The notes under the pieces: model-generated
What the model saw: the letters and a program-made list of their open reading frames with translations, nothing else
Database searches by the model: none
Told to the model about the DNA's origin: nothing
Part shown: positions 1 through 5,620 of the stretch, piece by piece
Layout of the letters: the number at the start of each line of letters is the position of its first letter
Position numbering within the stretch: the first letter of the stretch is position 1
Translations under genes and position numbers: made by a program
Assembly: GCA_002059205.1 (NCBI GenBank)
Contig: MVCQ01000026.1
Location: forward strand, 1-14,005
DNA from: Candidatus Latescibacteria bacterium 4484_107
Lineage (GTDB): Bacteria > Latescibacterota > 4484-107
DNA length: 14,005 nt
Reading direction: 5' to 3'

Positions 1-926
1 CGGATCCGAAGCGCCAAAAACAGGCCGCCGAACGATTCGGGTGCGCGATCTACGACGATTATCACCGGATGCTCGAAAAGGAGCGGCTCGATCTGATCTG
101 CATCATCACCCGCAGCGATCAACACGCTTCGATGGCCTGCGACTGCCTGGCCGCCGGTGTCAACGTGCTGGTTACCAAACCCTGGGCCGTCAACGCCGCC
201 GAGGCACGCCACATGGTTGCTGCTTCGGAAGCGTCCGGCAAATTGTTGCTCCCCTGGCTTCCCGCGCGATGGGGCTGCGTTTTGCAGCGCCTCCAGCAGT
301 TGGTTGCCGAGAAGGCCATCGGAGACATCTTTCTCGTCCGCCACGCCGTCTGCAGCTTTGCGACCCGGTGCGACTGGCAGACCGAGCGGCGTTACGGAGG
401 CGGGTATCTGCTCAATTGGGGGGCGCATATCGTGGATCCCCCTGTCGTGCTGATGGGCAGCCCCGTCCAGAGTGTGTACGGACGGATGAAGCAGACCATC
501 AATCCCGGAGACACGGAAGACCTTTTTCTCGCCGTGATGACCTTGACGGACGGGACCATCGTTCAGGCCGAATACACCATCGCAGTCGAAGACCTGCCGA
601 GTTGGTTCATCCAGGGCAACCGCGGCACGATCGTGGTGCGCGGTCAAAATATGACCATCCACAAAAATATTCCCGACCGCCCGGACGATCCCACCCAATT
701 CGGCACCATGAAATCCGCGGAGGCGGAAACCATCGAGGAGAGAATCGAGGGTGCCCTTTACGGCGACGAGCACCAAATCTACGAGGAAATCGCTCAAGCC
801 CTTCGAGGCGAGCGGACCTTTCCCGTCCAACGCGCCGACGCGCTGGAGCTTTCGCGGATCTTCGATGCCATCCGAACCGCCAGCGAGGAAAACCGTGTGG
901 TGAGCTTGGTTTCCGACACTTCTTAG
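1..926 (+). CDS. Gfo/Idh/MocA-family oxidoreductase, 3' part
   Basis: This is the C-terminal part of an NAD(P)-dependent sugar or polyol dehydrogenase-like protein. The gene begins before the window; the first whole codon is at 3 and the stop is TAG at 924-926. The visible start (DPKRQKQAAERFG, then YDDYHRML) matches the middle of the Rossmann domain of this family. It is followed by the strand DLICIITRSDQH and the AAGVNVLVTKP segment, whose lysine (codon 177-179) is the usual catalytic or cofactor-binding lysine of the E-K-P motif; here the preceding residue is Thr. The alpha/beta substrate domain follows, with LLNWGAHIVD supplying the conserved His. An ATG at 69 is internal to the fold and is not the start. 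The next gene is a TIM-barrel isomerase, a common partner in sugar or inositol catabolism. The substrate cannot be named from sequence. Confidence 0.9.
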   Translation, partial: DPKRQKQAAERFGCAIYDDYHRMLEKERLDLICIITRSDQHASMACDCLAAGVNVLVTKPWAVNAAEARHMVAASEASGKLLLPWLPARWGCVLQRLQQLVAEKAIGDIFLVRHAVCSFATRCDWQTERRYGGGYLLNWGAHIVDPPVVLMGSPVQSVYGRMKQTINPGDTEDLFLAVMTLTDGTIVQAEYTIAVEDLPSWFIQGNRGTIVVRGQNMTIHKNIPDRPDDPTQFGTMKSAEAETIEERIEGALYGDEHQIYEEIAQALRGERTFPVQRADALELSRIFDAIRTASEENRVVSLVSDTS

Positions 927-1004
927 TTTTTTCCGTTGCCTTGAAAATAGACGGCGTGACCGTGAGAAAGTGCGACGGTGTGGCGGTGAAACTCCTTGGT
1001 TTTC

Positions 1005-1028
1005 TCACTTTCCCACTTTCCCACTTTC
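1005..1028. repeat. Octamer tandem array (three TCACTTTC-type units)
   Basis: Three 8-base units, TCACTTTC then CCACTTTC twice, lie in the 188-bp spacer between the dehydrogenase and the isomerase. Upstream, 962-985 has a looser 8-base rhythm starting with GTG, and CCGTGAGAAAGTG can pair with the CACTTTCACGG end. An array with the same period and number of units overlaps the 3' end of rimO (4051-4074). No promoter is evident here. Confidence 0.75.
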
Positions 1029-1078
1029 ACGGATAATTTCTCAACATGCTCCGCATCAGTGCGATGCAATTTCATAAA

Positions 1079-1098
1079 ACCTAAAATGTTTTTTAGGT
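1079..1098. promoter_or_regulatory. Palindrome just upstream of the isomerase RBS
   Basis: ACCTAAAA (1079-1086) and TTTTAGGT (1091-1098) form an 8-bp perfect inverted repeat with a TGTT centre. It ends two bases before the AAAGGA ribosome binding site of the isomerase gene. It could be an operator or an RNA hairpin in the leader. The 13 bases ATAAAACCTAAAA at 1074-1086 recur exactly at 2791-2803, where they run into the left inverted repeat of the 2751-3050 element, so this may instead be a collapsed copy of that element's ends. Confidence 0.5.
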
Positions 1099-1114
1099 AG
1101 AAAGGACACCCGCC

Positions 1115-1903
1115 ATGAAATACTCGTTTATGACCTTTTCCACGCCGGACCTGAGCTTGTCCGAGGTACTCGAAGTCGCCGAGCGCTATGGATACGACGG
1201 CATCGAGCCGCGCTTAGACGCGAAGCACGCCCACGGGATCGAGGTAGAAACCACGTCCGAACAGCGCGCCGCGATCAAACAGCAGGCCGCCGACGCCGGC
1301 ATCGCCCTGGCCTGCCTGGCCACCTCTCTGGAATACGCCGATCCGGACCAGACCGAAGCAATGCTTCGCCAGACCCACGAACGGATTGATCTGGCCGGAG
1401 ACGTGGGCGCTCCGGCGATGCGGGTTTTCGGGGGAAAAATCCCGGAAGGCGTCAGCCGCGAGCAGGCGATTGACCTTTTGGCCGAGTCGCTGGGAGCCGT
1501 GGCCGATCACGCAGCCCAGCGCGGCGTCACGCTGTGCCTCGAAACGCACGACGACTGGTGCAATCCCGCCCACGTCGCCGCCGTCGTCGGACAGGTGAAC
1601 CGTCCGTCCATCGCCGTCAACTGGGACATCATGCACCCGGTGCGCACCGATAACGCCACCATAGACGAGTCCTTCGAGATGCTCAAACCATGGATCCGGC
1701 ATCTCCACATCCACGACGGCGACGACTCCGGCCTCCTGCCTATAGGCGAGGGCATCGTGGATCACCGGCGCACCATCGAGCTGCTGATGACCATAAAGTT
1801 TGATGGATACCTCAGCGGCGAGTGGATCAACTGGGAATCCTACACGATTCACCTGCCGCGTGAATTGGAAACGCTCAAACACTATGAGCAGGAGTTGTCG
1901 TAA
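1115..1903 (+). CDS. Sugar phosphate isomerase/epimerase (xylose isomerase-like TIM barrel)
   Basis: The 262-residue product fits the AP-endonuclease-2/xylose-isomerase-like TIM-barrel family, whose members isomerise or epimerise sugars, inosose or hydroxypyruvate using a divalent metal. Candidate ligands sit where the family has them: Glu143 (LETHDD), Asp171 and His174 (NWDIMH), the HLHIHD segment at 197-201, and Glu236 (SGEW) near the C-terminus. The N-terminal YGYDGIEPRLD is the typical first-barrel-strand pattern. The ATG at 1115 is chosen because AAAGGA (1101-1106) lies 8 nt upstream and the protein starts directly with the first barrel strand. It follows the Gfo/Idh/MocA gene by 188 bp on the same strand, and the two probably act in one sugar catabolic route. 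The exact substrate is unknown. Confidence 0.9.
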   Translation: MKYSFMTFSTPDLSLSEVLEVAERYGYDGIEPRLDAKHAHGIEVETTSEQRAAIKQQAADAGIALACLATSLEYADPDQTEAMLRQTHERIDLAGDVGAPAMRVFGGKIPEGVSREQAIDLLAESLGAVADHAAQRGVTLCLETHDDWCNPAHVAAVVGQVNRPSIAVNWDIMHPVRTDNATIDESFEMLKPWIRHLHIHDGDDSGLLPIGEGIVDHRRTIELLMTIKFDGYLSGEWINWESYTIHLPRELETLKHYEQELS

Positions 1904-1920
1904 CGTCCGAGGGAAAGACA

Positions 1921-1979
1921 AGGTTGAGGTTGAGGTTGAGGTTGATCGGAACGGGTGGTCTTAACCTCAACCTTAACCT
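1921..1979. repeat. AGGTTG hexamer array with inverted partner
   Basis: Four perfect AGGTTG hexamers (1921-1944) are followed after 18 bases by AACCTCAACCTTAACCT (1963-1979), the reverse complement of the array with one mismatch. Transcribed, this gives a hairpin of about 17 bp between the isomerase stop and the nucleotidyltransferase ribosome binding site. It has no T-run, so a terminator role is doubtful. The reading frame of the next gene stays open through it (encoding RLRLRL and NLNLNL), which makes an upstream ATG at 1924 look like a start. Confidence 0.8.
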
Positions 1980-2001
1980 GCTGTTATATGGAGGAAAGCG
2001 T

Positions 2002-2754
2002 ATGTATGCAGTCATCTTAGCAGGCGGCAAAGGAGAGCGGCTTCGGCCTTTGACGGAGGACCGCCCCAAGCCGATGGTGGAGGTGCTTGGAATGCCGGTG
2101 CTCGAATACCAGATCCGTTGGCTGAAATTGTCCGGCATGGATGGCGTGGTTATATCGTGCGGGTATCGCCACGAGGTTATCGAGGAGTATTTCGGAAAAG
2201 GGGAGAAATGGGGGCTCGACATCAGTTATGCCGTCGAAGCTGAGCCGCTGGGCCGGGGCGGCGGAATCAAACAGGCGTTGTCGAAAGTGCGGCTGCGGGA
2301 TAAGTCGGGCCTGGTCGTGGTGACCAATGGAGATATCATTACCCGCTTCGATCTTCAGAAAACCATAGAAAGCCATAACGCTTCGGACGCGATGGCCACA
2401 ATCGTGGTCGTCCCGCTCATCAGCCCATACGGCATCGTGGACCTCGACGAAAGCGGGAGCATTCAAGGCTTCCGGGAAAAACCGGAACTGCCCTATTGGA
2501 TCAACGGAGGTGTGTATATTTTGTCAAAAGGCATCTATGATCTCCTGCCCGACAAGGGAGATCACGAGGTCACCACGTTTCCCCGGCTGGCCCGGGAAGG
2601 ACGTCTGAATGCATTCCAGAGCCGGGAATACTGGCGGGCCATCGATACGTCCAAAGACCTCTCCGAAGCGAAGAAGGATCTGGAGGAACAGATGATCCAA
2701 GCTTTTTTGGGCAGAGTTGAAAAACCCGCATCGGGGAACGCAGGACAGAGTTAG
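2002..2754 (+). CDS. Sugar-1-phosphate nucleotidyltransferase
   Basis: The 250-residue enzyme should transfer a nucleotidyl group from an NTP to a sugar-1-phosphate to make an NDP-sugar for polysaccharide or glycan synthesis in the cytoplasm. The N-terminus has the family signature LAGGKGERLRPLT (6-18), RPKPM (21-25, catalytic Lys), VTNGDI (107-112, metal-binding Asp111) and FREKP (157-161) followed by NGGVYIL. It resembles mannose-1-phosphate and heptose-1-phosphate guanylyltransferases, but base and sugar specificity cannot be read. There is no left-handed beta-helix domain, so it is a single-domain form. The ATG at 2002 is preferred over the in-frame ATG at 1924: GGAGG lies at 1990-1994, the fold starts right at MYAVILAGG, and the extra 26 codons are hexamer-repeat DNA. 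EPLGRGGGIK replaces the more usual EPLGTAGAL pattern. Confidence 0.93.
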   Translation: MYAVILAGGKGERLRPLTEDRPKPMVEVLGMPVLEYQIRWLKLSGMDGVVISCGYRHEVIEEYFGKGEKWGLDISYAVEAEPLGRGGGIKQALSKVRLRDKSGLVVVTNGDIITRFDLQKTIESHNASDAMATIVVVPLISPYGIVDLDESGSIQGFREKPELPYWINGGVYILSKGIYDLLPDKGDHEVTTFPRLAREGRLNAFQSREYWRAIDTSKDLSEAKKDLEEQMIQAFLGRVEKPASGNAGQS

Positions 2755-3050
2755 CCGAAACGGCAGGTAGGGTAACGGCGGCCGAAAAGTATAAAACCTA
2801 AAAATGGCAAACGAACTCAGGAGAGTATTCATGATTTTCTGACTTTCAGGTAGTTTCGCTCGTTTTCCCTGAAAAGCTGAATCAACTGCTGGGTGAGATA
2901 TTTTGGAACTTAGTATGGTGACAATCCCTTGTCGTTACTGGATCACCGGGAAAATCCGATTTAGTATCTGCCATTTTTAGGTGTCAAATTTGCCAGGTTG
3001 GTGTATTTTTGTCCCTTTTAGCAGCTTTACCCCCTAAATCATTAGCCGAA
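2751..3050. mobile_element. Possible miniature inserted element with inverted repeats
   Basis: The 324-bp spacer before the next gene has no convincing ORF but does have structure. ACCTAAAAATGGCA (2796-2809) is repeated as its exact reverse complement at 2969-2982. TTAGCCGAA occurs at 2751-2759 and again at 3042-3050, a 9-bp direct repeat that could be a target duplication; it overlaps the TAG stop of the nucleotidyltransferase. Inside it, GGGTAACGGCGGCCGAAAAG (2770-2789) loosely mirrors CTTTTAGCAGCTTTACCC. TTTGCCA at 2988-2994 also mirrors TGGCAAA at 2805-2811. The inverted repeat is far longer than chance predicts, while the 9-bp direct repeat alone could be chance. No transposase is present. 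A regulatory stem-loop is the alternative. Confidence 0.4.
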
Positions 3051-3078
3051 GAAATGAAGTTCCATAGCCAAAGGACGA

Positions 3079-3927
3079 ATGGATCGTATGGACAGAGAAC
3101 GCCTTAAGAAACTTGCTGGCAATCCGAAGTTCATTCCAGGCGTGTACAATTACTGTGATCGCTGGTGTGAACGTTGCCCGTTTACCTCGCGCTGCATGAA
3201 TTTCGCGCTGGGCGAAGAACAGTTTTCTGATCCGGAAGCCCGTGACATAGATAATGAACTTTTCTGGCAAAAACTGGCCGAAACGTTTCAAACGAACCTT
3301 GATATGTTGAAAAAGACAGCAGAGGAACAAGGCATTGATCTCGATTCTTTCGAGATTGAGACAGCAATGGAGGAAGAGCGCCTCAACGAGGAAACCGCCA
3401 AAAACCACGAGTGTTCGCGCGCGGCGAAGGTCTATGGGGAAATGGTGGATATTTGGTTCGATTCGGCAAAGGGACTATTTGAGAAAAAGGCGGATAAGCT
3501 GCGCTTGAAAGCAGAGCTAGAGGTCCCGAATGTCAACCCGGTTGGAGAAGCCGCCAATCTCAAAGATGCAGTGGAAATCATCCGCTGGTATCAGCATCAG
3601 ATCTACGTCAAACTTATGAGGACAATCCGAGGTGAGCTGATAGAAAAGTCAGAGATTCTAGATGAATTCCCCAAGGACTCAGATGGATCAGCCAAAATCG
3701 CATTGATTGCGACTGAGCGTTCCATCGCTGCGTGGCGAGAAATGCGTGACCAGTTCCCCGAACAAGGGGATGACATCCTCGATTTGCTTGTGCACCTCGA
3801 TCGGCTGCGTAGGAGAATCGAAAAGAGTTTCCCAGCGGCGAGAGCATTTGTTCGCCCAGGATTCGATGAAATAGTTCAGCACAGCGAACCCATGCATACC
3901 GTGGACGTTCGTAACTCGTGCCACTGA
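3079..3927 (+). CDS. Uncharacterised protein with N-terminal four-cysteine motif
   Basis: I do not recognise a named function. The 282-residue product opens with NPKFIPGVYNYCDRWCERC and continues PFTSRCMNFALGEE, giving Cys26, Cys30, Cys33 and Cys39 (C-x3-C-x2-C-x5-C), a likely zinc or iron-sulfur site. The rest is charged, mostly helical-looking and soluble, with no signal peptide, membrane segment or Walker motif. It resembles a hypothetical family I recall from Bacteroidota-type genomes, but cannot verify here. ATG 3079 and in-frame ATG 3088 are both possible: AAAGGA ends at 3075, 3 nt from the first and 12 nt from the second. G+C looks lower than in neighbouring genes, and the possible inserted element lies just upstream, so transfer is possible. 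It converges on rimO. Confidence 0.8.
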   Translation: MDRMDRERLKKLAGNPKFIPGVYNYCDRWCERCPFTSRCMNFALGEEQFSDPEARDIDNELFWQKLAETFQTNLDMLKKTAEEQGIDLDSFEIETAMEEERLNEETAKNHECSRAAKVYGEMVDIWFDSAKGLFEKKADKLRLKAELEVPNVNPVGEAANLKDAVEIIRWYQHQIYVKLMRTIRGELIEKSEILDEFPKDSDGSAKIALIATERSIAAWREMRDQFPEQGDDILDLLVHLDRLRRRIEKSFPAARAFVRPGFDEIVQHSEPMHTVDVRNSCH

Positions 3928-3988
3928 TCCCAACCCGTCAGATAGCAAAAGAAGCACCGGAATCCCATCCGACGGCCATTTTGTAACT

Positions 3989-4052
3989 CTTGGAGACGCG
4001 GAGCGCCAAGGTTACGTTCCCACACAGAGCGTGGGGACGAGAAAATTTTCTC
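3989..4052. terminator. Possible bidirectional terminator / repeat mosaic
   Basis: Between the convergent 3' ends of the four-cysteine gene and rimO there are three nested palindromes. CTTGG/CCAAG spans 3989-4010. CGTTCCCAC (4015-4023) pairs with GTGGGGACG (4031-4039), a 9-bp stem with one G-U pair and a 7-nt loop. GAGAAAATTTTCTC (4039-4052) is a perfect 14-bp palindrome. Placement between convergent genes and the A/T-rich palindrome next to a GC-rich stem suit a two-way terminator, but no clean stem followed by a U-run is present. The CGTTCCCAC...GTGGGGACG pattern also resembles dispersed repeats seen in other bacteria. Confidence 0.35.
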
Positions 4053-4074
4053 ACTTTCACACTTTCTCACTTTC
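4051..4074. repeat. Octamer array overlapping the 3' end of rimO
   Basis: Three units, TCACTTTC, ACACTTTC and TCACTTTC, match in period and number the array at 1005-1028. The rimO stop codon (complement of 4057-4059) and its last few codons lie inside the array, so the final residues SEKV are repeat-derived. Confidence 0.75.
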
Positions 4075-5523
4075 TATCGTTCCCCACAGGTCGTACGCAT
4101 CGGCATCGGTGATCGCGACAGAGACAAAATCGCCGGGAAGGGCGTCTCCCTGGGTGATGAGAACCTGGCCATCCACGTCGGGGGCATCCCACGCGGCGCG
4201 TCCCACCCAGCGGATCGGGGCCTGATCGCCGGGACGATCCACGAGCACCTGCACGCGCGTTCCGATCAAAGATTCGTGCCGCTCCGCCGTGATCTCCTGC
4301 TGCAACATCATCAAGCGATCCAGCCGCTCCCGCTTGACTTCCTCCGGAACCTGATCGTCGAACGCGAACGCCGGGGTGTCCTCCTCCCGCGAGTAGGTAA
4401 ACGCGCCCAACCGCTCGAAGCGAGCTTCGGCGACGAAGTCCAGCAATTCCTCGAAGTGCGCATCCGTCTCGCCCGGAAATCCCACGATCAGTGAAGTCCG
4501 AAGCGCGATCCCCGGAACCCCGGATCGCAAACGCTGCATCAGATTTCGAATATCGTCCCCGGTCACTTTTCGATTCATCGCACGAAGGAGCGGGTCGGAG
4601 ATGTGCTGGATGGGAAGATCCACGTACCGGCACACCTTTTCATTCCGGGCGATGCAGCCGATCAGGTCTTGAGAAAAGTGCGCCGGGTGCGTGTAGAGCA
4701 GCCGAATCCAGCAAAGATCGTCCAGTTTGGAAAGGGCATCTATCAGACCGCTCAATCGCGGCTCACCGTAAAGGTCTTCTCCATACCGGGTGGTGTCCTG
4801 CGCGATCAGATTGAGTTCCCGCACGCCCTGTTCGCACAAGGCCCGGGCCTCGGCGATAAGCGCGGCTTCAGGACGACTGCGATACGGCCCCCGAATCAGC
4901 GGAATGGCGCAGTACGAACAGTGATTGTCGCATCCGTCCGCAATGCGCAAATACGCGGAATGCTTCGGAGTCAGCAGATGCCGTGCTCCATTGGAGCAAA
5001 TCGCTTCACTTGGGAGGGAGGAGAACCCCTTCGTTTTCACCGCAGAGACCGCAGAGGTCGCGGAGAAAGGCAAGGGCTGAGACGATCCCACTCCGCTTTT
5101 CTCAACCGCAGCCTTAACCTGTCCTTTCTCAGCAGCGCACTCTGCGGTAAAACCTTTCGAGCGGCGATGCCCGAGGAGCCGGTCGCAATGCGCCACGATT
5201 CGCTCCACGTCCGAAAGACCGAGAATCGCATCCGCCTCCGGAAGCTCTCTTCTGAGCGTATCTCCGTACCGCTGCGAAAGACATCCCGCTACGATTAACG
5301 CCCTGCAGCGTCCCTCCTCCTTCAGACGGGCCGCCTCAAAGATGACCGATAGGGATTCCTCTTTGGCTGGGGCGATAAAGCCGCACGTATTGACGATCAC
5401 TACATCGGCTTCTTCGGCCTCCTCCGTCAACGCGTACCCGCTCCGCTCCAATAACCCCAACATGCGCTCGCTGTCAACCAGGTTCTTCGGACAGCCCAGA
5501 CTGATGAGATGAATGGTTTCCAT
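4057..5523 (-). CDS. rimO: Ribosomal protein S12 methylthiotransferase RimO, with enlarged linker
   Basis: RimO is a radical-SAM enzyme that methylthiolates a conserved aspartate of ribosomal protein S12. The N-terminal domain carries its cluster cysteines at Cys11 (SLGCPKN), Cys47 (NTCGF) and Cys81 (AGC). The radical-SAM CxxxCxxC is Cys198, Cys202 and Cys205 (GCDNHCSYC), followed by IPLIRGPYRSR. A TRAM domain fills roughly 415-484. SLGCPKNLVDSER and IRGPYRSRP point to RimO rather than MiaB. It is 488 residues against about 440 for typical members (E. coli 441). The excess is a low-complexity Ala/Ser/Lys linker at about 122-163 between the first two domains, which coincides with intergenic-type repeat DNA (5038-5152). 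The ATG at 5523 gives the canonical N-terminus, with AGG 6 nt upstream. It lies 97 bp downstream of the ppiD-like gene, probably in the same transcript. Confidence 0.95.
   Translation of the reverse strand: METIHLISLGCPKNLVDSERMLGLLERSGYALTEEAEEADVVIVNTCGFIAPAKEESLSVIFEAARLKEEGRCRALIVAGCLSQRYGDTLRRELPEADAILGLSDVERIVAHCDRLLGHRRSKGFTAECAAEKGQVKAAVEKSGVGSSQPLPFSATSAVSAVKTKGFSSLPSEAICSNGARHLLTPKHSAYLRIADGCDNHCSYCAIPLIRGPYRSRPEAALIAEARALCEQGVRELNLIAQDTTRYGEDLYGEPRLSGLIDALSKLDDLCWIRLLYTHPAHFSQDLIGCIARNEKVCRYVDLPIQHISDPLLRAMNRKVTGDDIRNLMQRLRSGVPGIALRTSLIVGFPGETDAHFEELLDFVAEARFERLGAFTYSREEDTPAFAFDDQVPEEVKRERLDRLMMLQQEITAERHESLIGTRVQVLVDRPGDQAPIRWVGRAAWDAPDVDGQVLITQGDALPGDFVSVAITDADAYDLWGTIESEKV
5038..5152. 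repeat. Palindromic repeat element in frame inside rimO
   Basis: CACCGCAGAGACCGCAGAG (5038-5056) matches 12634-12652 upstream of recA with one mismatch, and GCGCACTCTGCG (5135-5146) matches 12683-12694 exactly. In both copies the two arms are in the same order and partly complementary (CGCAGAG against CTCTGCG), so each is a palindromic unit. Between the arms, TCAACC-GCAGCC-TTAACC (5102-5119) is a degenerate hexamer array like the one at 1963-1979. The element reads through without a stop as RimO residues about 124-162. Confidence 0.75.
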
Positions 5524-5573
5524 AATGCGCCTGGCGACCAGCGGGGGCCAAAAATCAGGGGACAGGGGGGTAA

Positions 5574-5601
5574 CGTTTCAGGTTTTGTATTTCATGTTTC
5601 A
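5574..5601. repeat. Degenerate CGTTTCA heptamer array
   Basis: Four 7-base units (CGTTTCA, GGTTTTG, TATTTCA, TGTTTCA) lie in the 97-bp spacer between the ppiD-like gene and rimO. They follow CAGGGGACAGGGGGG (5556-5570), which is related to 12513-12525. They belong to the heptamer family best developed at 8741-8796. Confidence 0.55.
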
Positions 5602-5620
5602 CGGAAACAACGACCTCCTC

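Noticed and set aside
41..1036. Long open frame overlapping the dehydrogenase gene
   Set aside because: Arg/Pro-rich translation without domain similarity. It is the +1 shadow of the Gfo/Idh/MocA gene and runs into the octamer array.
1924..2001. Upstream ATG extending the nucleotidyltransferase by 26 codons
   Set aside because: The extra codons are hexamer-repeat DNA (RLRLRL, NLNLNL). The ATG at 2002 has a GGAGG site and begins exactly at the family N-terminus.
3154..3197. C-x3-C-x2-C in the orphan protein as a radical-SAM motif
   Set aside because: The spacing matches, but there is a fourth Cys, no TIM-barrel context, and no GGEP-like or other radical-SAM motif downstream.
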